DNA of 64,000 bases, from the NCBI RefSeq assembly GCF_023715415.1, contig NZ_JAMBOB010000002.1:434001-498000 (forward strand). Direction: 5' to 3'. Below are positions 26,961 to 35,917 of this stretch, piece by piece. Under the pieces are notes generated by a model. That model was not told the DNA's origin and ran no database searches. It was given only the letters and a program-made list of their open reading frames with translations. Within the stretch, counting starts at the first letter, position 1; each line of letters opens with the position of its first letter. The translations under genes were made by a program, and so were the position numbers. The stretch is from Neobacillus niacini (GTDB taxonomy: Bacteria > Bacillota > Bacilli > Bacillales > Cytobacillaceae).

Positions 26961-27002
26961 GATACCGAATATAATGAAAACGGTATCATTATTCATTATA
27001 TT
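26961..27002. promoter_or_regulatory. Two interlocked inverted repeats, likely IclR operator/promoter region
   Basis: gataccg (26961-26967) pairs with cggtatc (26981-26987). aatataatgaa (26968-26978) pairs exactly with ttcattatatt (26992-27002). The arms alternate A-B-A'-B', so only one hairpin can form at a time. The pattern suits overlapping binding sites between iclR and the dioxygenase operon. Confidence 0.6.
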
Positions 27003-27070
27003 TCGTCAATAAAGTGTGTTCATGGTTTACCAAAACAAAAAATTAAAAAGGTAATTTAGGAGGAACGGAC

Positions 27071-28066
27071 ATGACTATTTTTAAAGAACCAATTTTTGAT
27101 GTTGCACAACTTGCACACGTGGAGATTCTTTCTCCAAAACTAGAACAATCTGTTGAATTTTTTACAAGATTTCTAGGAATGGAGGTAACGGCTCGTTCAG
27201 GTGGTTCCGTTTATCTTCGTGCTTATGAAGATTTTTACCATAATACATTAAAAATCACCGAATCAAAAGAAGCGGGAGTCGGCCATGTGGCATGGCGGGC
27301 AACGTCCCCGCAAGCCCTAGAGCGCCGTGTAGAAGAAATTGAAAAGACAGGATTAGGAAAAGGCTGGATAGACGGCGATATTGGACATGGAAAAGCTTAT
27401 CAATTTTCTACTCCTGATGGCCATTTAATGGAAATCCTTTGGAACGTTGAATATTACAATGTTCCAGAACAGCAGCGCTCAAAACTATTAAACCGTCCAT
27501 CCAAACGCCCAGATCGTGGGGTACCGGTTCGTCGCTTGGATCATATCAATCTTATGACTTCCAATCCCGCAGTTGATACGAACTTTTTAATCGACAATCT
27601 TGGCTTCCGTTTAAGAGAGCAAATTCAAGATAACGGTCATGTCCTTGGAAGCTGGATAAGCGTTTCTAATCTTGTTCATGAAATTGCTTATATGCAAGAG
27701 CCTAATAGCGTGAAAGGAAAGCTTCATCATCTTTGCTACTGGTATGGCATTCCTCAAAACCTTTATGATGTGGCTGATTTAATGAAAGATCATGGTATCA
27801 AGATTGAAGTTCCTCCTAATAAGCATGGAATTTCCCAAGCATTTTGTATGTATGTGATTGAACCAGGCGGCAACCGCATCGAATTGTTTGGAGATGCAGG
27901 TTATATCATTACGGATCCAGCTTGGAAACCAGTAATCTGGGAAATGAAAGATGTTCCTGGCAATGGAGATACTTGGATTGGAACCGATTTCCCAGTATCT
28001 TGGTGGACGCAAGGAACACCACTTACATCAAGTGAAGTTGTTGAAAAAGAAGTTGTAAAACCTTAA
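27071..28066 (+). CDS. Extradiol (catechol/homoprotocatechuate) 2,3-dioxygenase, copy 2
   Basis: A 331-residue paralogue of the dioxygenase at 24125. By eye about 35 of the first 318 residues differ (roughly 89 percent identity), and all Fe(II) ligands and surrounding segments are the same. Differences cluster near residues 44-45, 61-67, 125-134 and 165-176, some of which border the active-site cleft in this family. It heads the lower-pathway operon with its own aggaggaac ribosome site. The second copy may differ in substrate range, timing or resistance to inactivation. Confidence 0.88.
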   Translation: MTIFKEPIFDVAQLAHVEILSPKLEQSVEFFTRFLGMEVTARSGGSVYLRAYEDFYHNTLKITESKEAGVGHVAWRATSPQALERRVEEIEKTGLGKGWIDGDIGHGKAYQFSTPDGHLMEILWNVEYYNVPEQQRSKLLNRPSKRPDRGVPVRRLDHINLMTSNPAVDTNFLIDNLGFRLREQIQDNGHVLGSWISVSNLVHEIAYMQEPNSVKGKLHHLCYWYGIPQNLYDVADLMKDHGIKIEVPPNKHGISQAFCMYVIEPGGNRIELFGDAGYIITDPAWKPVIWEMKDVPGNGDTWIGTDFPVSWWTQGTPLTSSEVVEKEVVKP

Positions 28067-28100
28067 TTCTAAGAATACTAGAAAAGCGGGGTGTGAGGTC

Positions 28101-29012
28101 TTGACGAAAGTAAAAGTAGCAATTTTAGGATCGGGAAATATAGGAACAGACCTGATGTACAAAATTTTAAAAAATGACGGCAACATGGAGTTAGCCTTAG
28201 TGACAGGGATTGATTCAAATTCCGAAGGACTAGCAAGAGCAAGGGAAAAGGGAATTGCAACTAGCCATCATGGGATAGAAGCGATATTGGAAGATTCAGA
28301 GATTAAGATTGTGTTTGATGCGACAAGTGCAAAAGCCCATAAGCTGAATGCTCCAGTACTAAGAGAACAAGGGAAAGTAGCCGTTGATATGACTCCTGCA
28401 GCCATTGGACCGTTTGTCGTGCCAACCGTTAATTTACATGATCATCTTGAAGCGATGAACGTCAACTTGATTTCTTGCGGCGGCCAGGCGACGACACCAC
28501 TTGTTCATGCTGTCAATCGCATAGTGCAAGTTCATTATGCAGAAGTCATTGCGACAGCGGCAAGTCTATCGATTGGACCAGGAACAAGACAAAATGTCGA
28601 TGAGTTTGTTCGCACAACGGCAAATGCGGTTCAGCAAATTGGCGGAGCGAGTATAGCAAGAGCCATTCCTGTTTTCAATCCAGCAGAGCCTCCGATTAAT
28701 ATGACGAATTCTGTCTATGCGGTGATTAAAGAAGAGTTTGATGAAGCAGCGGTCATTGAATCGGTTCAATCGATTGCAGCTGAGATTTCGAGCTATGTTC
28801 CAGGCTATCGTTTAAAAGGTGCGCCATTTGTTGATTATCGTGAAACTCCATGGGGGCGCTTACCAACAGTGGTCATCATGAATGAAGTGATCGGAGCGGG
28901 AGATTTCTTCCCTACCTATGCCGGAAACTTGGATATCATGACTGCATCCGCCTACCGAGTAGGAGATGTATATGCCGGACATTATCTTTCTGCTAAGGAG
29001 GTAACACGATGA
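28101..29012 (+). CDS. dmpF: Acetaldehyde dehydrogenase (CoA-acylating), meta-cleavage pathway
   Basis: A 303-residue enzyme of the DmpF/MhpF/XylQ family that converts acetaldehyde, NAD+ and CoA to acetyl-CoA. It has the Rossmann start [17 protein letters not shown], the catalytic cysteine in [16 protein letters not shown], and [16 protein letters not shown]. These enzymes form a complex with the aldolase encoded next and channel acetaldehyde. The TTG start is preceded by gtgaggtc. The stop overlaps the aldolase start (ATGA). Confidence 0.95.
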   Translation: MTKVKVAILGSGNIGTDLMYKILKNDGNMELALVTGIDSNSEGLARAREKGIATSHHGIEAILEDSEIKIVFDATSAKAHKLNAPVLREQGKVAVDMTPAAIGPFVVPTVNLHDHLEAMNVNLISCGGQATTPLVHAVNRIVQVHYAEVIATAASLSIGPGTRQNVDEFVRTTANAVQQIGGASIARAIPVFNPAEPPINMTNSVYAVIKEEFDEAAVIESVQSIAAEISSYVPGYRLKGAPFVDYRETPWGRLPTVVIMNEVIGAGDFFPTYAGNLDIMTASAYRVGDVYAGHYLSAKEVTR

Positions 29013-30022
29013 AGATACCTAGACTGACAGATACAACACTAAGAGATGGCGATCATGCGGTTAGCCATAGTTATACGCCTGAACAGGTGCGGGCGATTGT
29101 AAAAGATTTAGATGAAGCCGGTGTGCCTGTTATTGAAGTGAGCCATGGTTCTGGTTTAAACGGTTCGACGATTCAGCAAGGGTTCTCCATTCATTCTGAA
29201 TATGACTTGATTAAAGTGGCGGTTGAAACCGCGAAACAAGCTAAAATTGCTTCTTTATTCGTTCCGGGGATTGGGACAAGTAAGGAGTTAAGAGAAGCGG
29301 CTGAACTTGGCATTTCTGTGCTCCGAATCGCCGTTCATTGTACAGAGGCAGATGTTACGGAGCAGTACTTCCGCTTAGCGAAAGAATTAGGACTTGAAAC
29401 GGTTGGTTTCCTCATGATGTCTCATACGCAGCCTGCAAGCGTGCTTGCTGAGCAGGCGAAGCTGATGGAATCGTATGGTGCCGATTGCGTTTATGTTGTT
29501 GATTCTGCTGGTGCTCTTGTCCAAAGCGGCGTTCGTGAAAGAGTGTCTGCCTTAAAAGAAGCGTTGTCGATTCAAGTCGGTTTCCACGCTCATAATAACC
29601 TTGGCTTGGCCATTGGCAATACGATAACGGCGCTTGAAGCGGGTGCGGATCAAATTGACGGAACACTGAGAGGACTAGGAGCGGGAGCTGGAAATGCTCC
29701 AACGGAGGTACTAGTTGCAGTGCTTAATAAAATGAACATAGAAACCGGTATCAACTTAGCGATTTTAATGGATGCTGCAGAGGAAAAGATAGCCCCTCTC
29801 ATGCAGTCTCCCATCGTGATTGATAGAGGCAACTTATCAAGTGGCTATGCCGGAGTTTATAACAGCTTTTTATTACACGTTAAACATGCAGCAGAAAAGT
29901 TTGGTGTTGGGGTATCCGAAATTATGCAAGAGCTTGGTAAAAGGCAAGCGGTTGCTGGCCAGGAGGACTGGATTTTAGACGTTGCGGTAGAACTAGCGGA
30001 GAAAAAAGGGATAAAAGTATAG
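29009..30022 (+). CDS. dmpG: 4-Hydroxy-2-oxovalerate aldolase
   Basis: A 337-residue HMG-lyase-like TIM-barrel aldolase that splits 4-hydroxy-2-oxovalerate into pyruvate and acetaldehyde. Seen are the metal/catalytic start [13 protein letters not shown], the [12 protein letters not shown] motif (metal histidines) and the C-terminal DmpG-type communication domain with [14 protein letters not shown]. It partners the acetaldehyde dehydrogenase. The ribosome site is aaggagg, with a 4-bp overlap upstream. Confidence 0.95.
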   Translation: MKIPRLTDTTLRDGDHAVSHSYTPEQVRAIVKDLDEAGVPVIEVSHGSGLNGSTIQQGFSIHSEYDLIKVAVETAKQAKIASLFVPGIGTSKELREAAELGISVLRIAVHCTEADVTEQYFRLAKELGLETVGFLMMSHTQPASVLAEQAKLMESYGADCVYVVDSAGALVQSGVRERVSALKEALSIQVGFHAHNNLGLAIGNTITALEAGADQIDGTLRGLGAGAGNAPTEVLVAVLNKMNIETGINLAILMDAAEEKIAPLMQSPIVIDRGNLSSGYAGVYNSFLLHVKHAAEKFGVGVSEIMQELGKRQAVAGQEDWILDVAVELAEKKGIKV

Positions 30023-30045
30023 TGCTAGATAAGGAGGAAACAGGT

Positions 30046-30825
30046 GTGTCAATCATTCAAGAAGCCGCCACTCATCTTTTGGAAGCAGAGGAAACGAAGA
30101 AGGTTATCGAGCCGTTAACGGTTTCCTATCCAGGGATAACCGTCGATGAAGCGTATCATACACAGTTAGAGGTTATCCGCAGAAAAGTGACAAATGGTGG
30201 AATCATCGTTGGGAAAAAAATTGGAGCGACAAGCAAAGCGATTCAAAATATGTTTGGTGTCAACCAGCCGGATTACGGTCACTTATTAGCAGATATGATG
30301 TTTGTCGAAGGCGAAGAGATTTCACTAGAACAATATATTCAACCAAAAGTAGAATTTGAAATTGCCTTTATTTTAAAAAAGGATTTAAAAGGTCCAAATG
30401 TTTCCATCCTTGATGTCATTGAAGCTACAGATTATATTGTACCGGCAATTGAAGTGATTGATAGCCGGATTGAAGATTGGAAAATCAAGTTTGAAGACAC
30501 AGTCGCAGACAATGGATCTTCTGCAAGTGCAATTATTGGCGGGAAACCAACAAAGCTTGATGGCTTAGATCTTACCCTGATCGGTATGGTCGCTTACCGA
30601 AATGGAGAAATGATTGATTCAGGAGCAGGGGCAGCCGTCCTTGGTAATCCACTGCGTTCGGTTGCATGGCTGGCGAATTCATTAGGTAAGTACGATGTCA
30701 CCCTAAAGGCAGGGGAAATTATCCTTTCAGGTGCATTAACAAGTGCAATTGAAGTGAAGGAAAATGATACATTTACGGCTGAATTTGCCCATATTGGTTC
30801 AGTCACGGCTTCTTTTAAAAAATAA
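30046..30825 (+). CDS. dmpE: 2-Hydroxypenta-2,4-dienoate hydratase
   Basis: A 259-residue fumarylacetoacetate-hydrolase-like hydratase/decarboxylase family member. It has GKKIGATSKAIQNMFGVNQPDYG, the metal site KVEFEIAFIL and DSRIEDWKIKFEDTVADN. The IEDWKIK segment is closer to DmpE/XylJ hydratases than to 4-oxalocrotonate decarboxylases, so it should add water to 2-hydroxypentadienoate. GTG 30046 is chosen because aaggagg at 30031-30037 precedes it; an in-frame GTG at 30022 overlaps the aldolase stop but lies before the ribosome site. Confidence 0.85.
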   Translation: MSIIQEAATHLLEAEETKKVIEPLTVSYPGITVDEAYHTQLEVIRRKVTNGGIIVGKKIGATSKAIQNMFGVNQPDYGHLLADMMFVEGEEISLEQYIQPKVEFEIAFILKKDLKGPNVSILDVIEATDYIVPAIEVIDSRIEDWKIKFEDTVADNGSSASAIIGGKPTKLDGLDLTLIGMVAYRNGEMIDSGAGAAVLGNPLRSVAWLANSLGKYDVTLKAGEIILSGALTSAIEVKENDTFTAEFAHIGSVTASFKK

Positions 30826-30898
30826 AATGAAATCACGAGAGGCGGGGGTTTTCCCCCTCGCTAATCGGTGCGATTATCAAAAGAAACTAGGTGATAAC

Positions 30899-31690
30899 AT
30901 GATTAAGACGGATATAATCGATCAAATAGCTTTTGAACTTTTCGAGGCGGAAAAACAGAAAAAAGCAGTGAATAAGTTTGTTGACGCCTATCCTGAACTG
31001 GACGAAGCGTTAGCTTATAAAGTACAAGAACGCTTACTCGAAATGAAGTGCAAAGAAGAACACACAAAAAGGATAGGCCTGAAACTTGGATTAACGAGCA
31101 AAGCAAAACAAGAGATGATGGGTGTTCACGAACCATCTTACGGGGTTTTGCTTGAAAGCATGCAGCTGTTTGAAGGGGAAAAGATTTCGCTTTCACCTTT
31201 CATCCATCCAAAGTTGGAGCCAGAAATTGCTTTTATTTTTAACAAAGAGTTGAAAGGGCCGCATGTAACAGTAGCGGATGTTCTTCATGCAACTGAATAT
31301 ATTGCGCCTGCTGTTGAAATCATTGATAGCCGCTTCCATGGGTTCAGCTTTACCTTAGCAGATGCGGTGGCAGATAATTCATCATCTTCCCGCTTTATTA
31401 TTGGTGAAAGATTCTATTCACCGGAAAATTTCGATTTGAAATTGATGGGAATGGTGTTTAAACAAAACGGAGAAGTCGTTGCGACAGGTGCAGGTGCAGC
31501 GGTAATGGGACATCCTGCGCGAGCAATTGCCTGGTTAGCCAATCGGTTGTATAAAGTTGGTCAGAGTATTAAACCAGGAGAAGTCGTGTTAAGCGGCTCC
31601 TTATCCGCGGCAATTAAAATCGAAGCCGGTGACCATTTCTCGGCAAGCTTTGACGGACTTGGCTCAGTTGAGGCTATATTCATGGAATAA
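30899..31690 (+). CDS. dmpH: 4-Oxalocrotonate decarboxylase
   Basis: A 263-residue paralogue of the preceding hydratase. It carries GLKLGLTSKAKQEMMGV, the metal site KLEPEIAFIF and the decarboxylase-like DSRFHGFSFTLADAVADNSSSSRF, then GEVVATGAGAAVMGHPARA. These resemble DmpH/XylI, which decarboxylates 2-oxo-3-hexenedioate to 2-hydroxypentadienoate and works in complex with the hydratase. ATG 30899 follows aggtgata. The order hydratase then decarboxylase, as in many meta operons, supports the pair. Confidence 0.85.
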   Translation: MIKTDIIDQIAFELFEAEKQKKAVNKFVDAYPELDEALAYKVQERLLEMKCKEEHTKRIGLKLGLTSKAKQEMMGVHEPSYGVLLESMQLFEGEKISLSPFIHPKLEPEIAFIFNKELKGPHVTVADVLHATEYIAPAVEIIDSRFHGFSFTLADAVADNSSSSRFIIGERFYSPENFDLKLMGMVFKQNGEVVATGAGAAVMGHPARAIAWLANRLYKVGQSIKPGEVVLSGSLSAAIKIEAGDHFSASFDGLGSVEAIFME

Positions 31691-31717
31691 ACATCGTGGC
31701 GAAGGGAGAGTGCTATT

Positions 31718-31918
31718 ATGCCATTTATTCAGATTAATATACTTAAAGGAAGATCGCCTGAAAAAAAGGAACGATTAATCAGAGAAGTTTCTGACTTGGT
31801 ATCAGATGTGTTAGAGGCTCCCGTTCAAAGTGTACGTGTGATGATCAATGAACTAGAACCTGAACATTGGGGCATTGCGGGCGAATCAGTTAAGAAGCGA
31901 AATGAGGTTTCAAAATGA
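31718..31918 (+). CDS. dmpI: 4-Oxalocrotonate tautomerase
   Basis: A 66-residue tautomerase. After removal of Met1 the N-terminus is the catalytic proline (PFIQINILKGRSPEKK). An arginine suited to substrate binding is at about residue 40 (SVRVMINE). It ketonises 2-hydroxymuconate. The ribosome site is gaagggag. Its stop overlaps the start of the following dehydrogenase gene (ATGA). Confidence 0.93.
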   Translation: MPFIQINILKGRSPEKKERLIREVSDLVSDVLEAPVQSVRVMINELEPEHWGIAGESVKKRNEVSK

Positions 31919-33387
31919 CAAACGTTCAAACCGGAGTTAGAGAAGTTGGTCTTTATATAAACGGGGAATATATAAAAGCTAGCAATGGTGCTACTTTTGA
32001 AGTGAAAAATCCTGCTACACAGGAGGTTATTGCAAGAGTCAGTGAAGCCACACAAGAAGATGTGGATCGTGCTTGCCGTATTGCGCGGGATGCTTTTGAA
32101 AATGGCCCGTGGAGAACCATGACAGTAGCAGAGCGTTGTGCAAAGCTTCGTCGTATGGCTGAAATCATCCTTGAACGAAAAGAGGAAATCGCACGCTTAG
32201 ATGCGACCGATGTAGGAAAACCATTTCATTCTGCGGTCCAGCATGAAGTTCCACGTTCAGCCAACAACATCAAATTCTTTGCTGACTTCATGGAGCAGCA
32301 AGGCGGTGAAGTGTACCCCATGGGCGAAGAGTATTTAAACTATACTCGCTACGAACCAGTTGGAGTAGCTGCACTCATTACGCCTTGGAATGTTCCATTT
32401 ATGCTGACTACTTGGAAACTTGGTCCATGTCTTGCTGCAGGCAACACAGCAGTTATTAAACCAGCTGAAATGACTCCGCTTTCTGTTTCACTTCTTGGAG
32501 AAATAGCGAAGGAAGCAGGAATTCCAGATGGCGTAGTCAATGTGGTTCATGGTCTAGGCGGTGTTGTTGGAACGGCTCTCTCGACCCATCCGGAAGTAGA
32601 TCTTGTTTCCTTCACGGGCTCGACGGCGACTGGAAAGCGAATTATGAAAAGCGGCGCCGACACGTTAAAAAAGGTTTCGTTTGAGTTAGGTGGTAAAGCA
32701 GCAAATATCGTGTTCGAAGATGCCAATCTTGATAAAGCGATTCCTGTATCGATTCATGCAGCATTCATGAATTCCGGTCAAATCTGTCTTGCAGGGTCAA
32801 GAATCTTGGTGCAACGGACGATTTTAGATGAGTTCCTTACAAGATTTAAGAAAGCAGCAATGGAACTAAAAGTCGGTGATCCACAAAATGTGGAAATCAA
32901 AATGGGACCAGTTGTGAGTGAAGAGCATTATAAAAAGGTAACAAGCTATCTTGAGATTGCTAAAGAAGAAAATGCGACATTAATATGTGGTGGAAAGCGC
33001 CCGAATCTGCCTGAATATCTACAAAATGGTTATTATTTGGAGCCTACAGTCTATTTAACTGAAGATTCGAAGTCTAGAATTTGCCAGGAAGAAATCTTTG
33101 GACCTATTGTGACCATCATTCCGTTTGATACGGAAGAAGAAGCTCTGCGAATTGCCAATGATACCGACTACGGATTGAACGGAGTTGTATGGACAGAAAA
33201 TCTCCAGCGTGCTCACCGTATTTCACATTCTGTACGTGCCGGTACAATATGGGTGAACTGCTGGTTCGTTCGTGATCTTCGTGCTCCATTCGGCGGCTTC
33301 AAGAAGAGCGGTGTCGGACGTGAAGGCGGCCATCACAGCTTGGAATTTTTCACTGAAGCGAAAAATATTTGTATCGCATTAAAATAA
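31915..33387 (+). CDS. dmpC: 2-Hydroxymuconic semialdehyde dehydrogenase
   Basis: A 490-residue NAD+-dependent aldehyde dehydrogenase. The general base E257 is in FELGGKAANIVF and the nucleophile C291 in NSGQICLAGSR. The C-terminal signature VNCWFVRDLRAPFGG is typical of 2-hydroxymuconic semialdehyde dehydrogenases (DmpC/XylG), whereas HpaE has a different sequence there, so I reject the carboxymethyl-hydroxymuconate enzyme. It starts the dehydrogenative branch of catechol meta cleavage. It overlaps the tautomerase gene by 4 bp, and a hairpin follows. Confidence 0.9.
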   Translation: MTNVQTGVREVGLYINGEYIKASNGATFEVKNPATQEVIARVSEATQEDVDRACRIARDAFENGPWRTMTVAERCAKLRRMAEIILERKEEIARLDATDVGKPFHSAVQHEVPRSANNIKFFADFMEQQGGEVYPMGEEYLNYTRYEPVGVAALITPWNVPFMLTTWKLGPCLAAGNTAVIKPAEMTPLSVSLLGEIAKEAGIPDGVVNVVHGLGGVVGTALSTHPEVDLVSFTGSTATGKRIMKSGADTLKKVSFELGGKAANIVFEDANLDKAIPVSIHAAFMNSGQICLAGSRILVQRTILDEFLTRFKKAAMELKVGDPQNVEIKMGPVVSEEHYKKVTSYLEIAKEENATLICGGKRPNLPEYLQNGYYLEPTVYLTEDSKSRICQEEIFGPIVTIIPFDTEEEALRIANDTDYGLNGVVWTENLQRAHRISHSVRAGTIWVNCWFVRDLRAPFGGFKKSGVGREGGHHSLEFFTEAKNICIALK

Positions 33388-33422
33388 ATTCGGGGATTTT
33401 ATAAAGATATGAAAAGTATAGA

Positions 33423-33473
33423 GGGAAAGGGGCATAGATGCATTTTAAACTATGAGCCTTTCCTACATTTTTA
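33423..33473 (+). terminator. Probable terminator or attenuator between pathway and sulfatase genes
   Basis: ggaaaggggcatag (33423-33436) pairs with ctatgagcctttcc (33450-33463), two mismatches, followed by tacattttta. The T-run is weak, so partial read-through to the sulfatase is possible. Confidence 0.55.
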
Positions 33474-33516
33474 ATAAAAAGGAATAGATTGATAAAAGGG
33501 GAGGGAGTTTGATTTT

Positions 33517-35838
33517 ATGATGAGTGATTTTAAGTCTAAATTTCCAAATCTCTTTAAAGCAACCGTTTTTGGATCTGCTTTATCGATGATGGCTGGCTGC
33601 TCGGCGAACTTTTCCGGTGAAAGAGTAGTAAAGGCGGATTCGAATTCAGATAAATCAGCCAATAATAAGAAGCCCGTAAAGGAAGAGGCACAAGGGGAAA
33701 AAACAAATGTAATCTACATTGTTTTGGATGACTCGGGTTATTCAGATTTAGGTGCCTACGGTTCAGAAATTAAGACCCCGAACATTGATCGATTAGCTGA
33801 AAATGGAATTCGGTACAATAACTTTCATGTGACGCCAGTTTGTTCGCCAACAAGGGCCTCGTTGTTAACAGGAAGAAACAGTCATGCTGTAGGAATGGGA
33901 CATGTTTCCAACTTTGACTTTGGTCCAAGCTTTCCAAATCGAAGAGGAGAACTTGTCCCTGAAGCGGGAACCGTAGCCGAAGTACTCTCTGAAAACAATT
34001 TTACGAACTACGCACTTGGGAAGTGGCATATCCTTCCAACAGCAGAAGTTTCGCCTGCTGGGCCCTATCATAACTGGCCATTGGGAAAGGGATTCCATCG
34101 TTATTTTGGAAATCTAGAAGATTCCTCAGATCAATATCGTCCAGAGCTTGTAGAAGACAATTCGCATATTGAAACGCCTATCAATGAAGACTTTCATTAT
34201 TCTAAAGCAATTGTAGAAAAGGGCAATCAGTATATTATTGACCACGTTTCTACTCAACCAGAGAAACCATTTTTTATGTACCTGGGATTTGGGGCACAAC
34301 ATATGCCACACCAGGTACCACAAGAATACATAGACCAGTACGATGGGGTTTATGATCAAGGCTGGGAGAAGGTACGTGAAGAGCGTTTTGAAAGACAAAA
34401 GGAAATCGGTCTTATTCCTAAGGATGCTGAATTAGCTCCGCCAAACCCAGGCGTTCAACCTTGGGATGAACTGTCGAAGGATCAGAAGGAAGTGTATACG
34501 CGTTTCATGGAAACGTATGCTGGATTCTTAACGCATACGGATGAACAAGTTGGAAAAATGGTGGATGTTTTAGAGAAAACCGGGGAACTAGACGATACAA
34601 TGATTGTGCTAATATCGGATAACGGTGCCAGTTCAATTGGCGGTTCGAATGGTGCTACAAACCAAGCAATTGCGTACAATGCGATGCAAGAAGATTTTGA
34701 AACGGTGCAAGCAAAGCTTGATGAAATCGGTGGGGATTCTACAAATGCGGATTATCCTGCTGGCTGGGCACAAGTGAGCAATACGCCATTTAAAAGTGTG
34801 AAAAGTACAACATATGCAGGTGGAATTAGGACACCAATGATTGTACATTGGCCTGCAGGAATCGAAGATGAAGAGGAAGGAAAAGTAAGATCTCAGTTTA
34901 CGCATGTGAGTGATATTACGGCTACGGTTTATGATGTGCTTGGAATCAACTCGCCTAAGACCCTAAAAGGAGTCAACCAAATGCCGGTCACTGGGACAAG
35001 CTTTGCATATACTTTCAAAGATGGCAATGCCAAGTCTAAAAAGAAAACACAATATTTTGAAATTACTGGAAATCGCACCATCTATCATGAGGGCTGGAAA
35101 GCGATTGCCTTCCATAAAAAAGGTCAGCCGTTTGAAGACGATGATTGGGAGCTATACCATGTGGATGAAGATTTTTCGGAACTGAATAATCTTGCAGACG
35201 AAGAACCAAAGCGATTGGAAAAGCTAATTAAAATATGGGAGAAGGAAGCTAAGGAAAATAATGTCCTTCCACTTACTGAACATTTTCTCAATTCATTAGC
35301 GAATCTGCCGGAAGATTCACCGAGAGCAAGAAAAACGTTCACTTTTTATCCAGAAATGACACATTTAAGTGAATCGGCAGCACCTTTCACAATCAATCGT
35401 TCATACGAGATTACGATACCGTTCGAATATAAACAAGGTGATCAAGGGGTATTATTAGCGCTTGGAAATGATAAGAGTGGATATACATTCTATGTTAAAA
35501 ACAATCATTTAATCTATGAACATAATTCTGGTTTTGCTCGATATAAAATTGTTTCTGATAAAGACCTTACGGATGGAAAGATGACATTGCGTTTCCAATT
35601 TGATAAAACAATTAATAATGAAGGTACGGGCACCCTCTATGTCAATGACGAAAATGTTGGGAAGATTCAGATCAAATTGCTGCCTTTCAAAGTATCCTTT
35701 GAAGGCTTAGATATTGGGGAAGATTCGCTGTACCCAGTGAGCCCTGAATACAAAAACCAAGGGAGATTCCCTTATACAGGAAGCATTGAGAAAGCCGTTT
35801 ATTCATTTGAAGAAGCAGCCGTGGTTACGATTCCATAA
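33517..35838 (+). CDS. Exported Cys-type arylsulfatase lipoprotein
   Basis: A 773-residue sulfatase. The N-terminus has a hydrophobic stretch ending SMMAGC, so C28 could be lipidated, followed by a polar linker to about residue 60. The sulfatase domain starts NVIYIVLDDSGYSDLGAYG (metal aspartates) and has CSPTRASLLTGR, where C109 is the residue converted to formylglycine. GKWHI and ISDNGASSIGG supply further active-site residues. The C-terminal part (about 600-773) is a beta-rich domain usual in large arylsulfatases. It would release sulfate and a phenol from aryl sulfate esters outside the membrane. A sulfatase maturase gene follows, and the phenol pathway precedes. Confidence 0.88.
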   Translation: MMSDFKSKFPNLFKATVFGSALSMMAGCSANFSGERVVKADSNSDKSANNKKPVKEEAQGEKTNVIYIVLDDSGYSDLGAYGSEIKTPNIDRLAENGIRYNNFHVTPVCSPTRASLLTGRNSHAVGMGHVSNFDFGPSFPNRRGELVPEAGTVAEVLSENNFTNYALGKWHILPTAEVSPAGPYHNWPLGKGFHRYFGNLEDSSDQYRPELVEDNSHIETPINEDFHYSKAIVEKGNQYIIDHVSTQPEKPFFMYLGFGAQHMPHQVPQEYIDQYDGVYDQGWEKVREERFERQKEIGLIPKDAELAPPNPGVQPWDELSKDQKEVYTRFMETYAGFLTHTDEQVGKMVDVLEKTGELDDTMIVLISDNGASSIGGSNGATNQAIAYNAMQEDFETVQAKLDEIGGDSTNADYPAGWAQVSNTPFKSVKSTTYAGGIRTPMIVHWPAGIEDEEEGKVRSQFTHVSDITATVYDVLGINSPKTLKGVNQMPVTGTSFAYTFKDGNAKSKKKTQYFEITGNRTIYHEGWKAIAFHKKGQPFEDDDWELYHVDEDFSELNNLADEEPKRLEKLIKIWEKEAKENNVLPLTEHFLNSLANLPEDSPRARKTFTFYPEMTHLSESAAPFTINRSYEITIPFEYKQGDQGVLLALGNDKSGYTFYVKNNHLIYEHNSGFARYKIVSDKDLTDGKMTLRFQFDKTINNEGTGTLYVNDENVGKIQIKLLPFKVSFEGLDIGEDSLYPVSPEYKNQGRFPYTGSIEKAVYSFEEAAVVTIP

Positions 35839-35856
35839 ATTAAGAAGGAATTAAGG

Positions 35857-35882
35857 GGTACAAAGGCGAATGTCTTTGTACC
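35857..35882 (+). promoter_or_regulatory. Intercistronic stem-loop between sulfatase and maturase genes
   Basis: ggtacaaag (35857-35865) pairs perfectly with ctttgtacc (35874-35882), loop of 8 nt. There is no T-run, so it is more likely an RNA-stability or processing element than a terminator. Confidence 0.5.
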
Positions 35883-35917
35883 TTGTCCATTAGGAAAAGA
35901 AGAAACGGGGGAACATT

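Noticed and set aside
24125-28066. Duplicated dioxygenase as part of a transposable element
   Set aside because: The repeats are coding only, direct, diverged by about a tenth, and no transposase or terminal inverted repeats flank them.
31915-33387. Assignment as 5-carboxymethyl-2-hydroxymuconate semialdehyde dehydrogenase (HpaE)
   Set aside because: The VNCWFVRDLRAPFGG segment and the linked tautomerase, decarboxylase and acetaldehyde dehydrogenase genes fit the catechol pathway instead.
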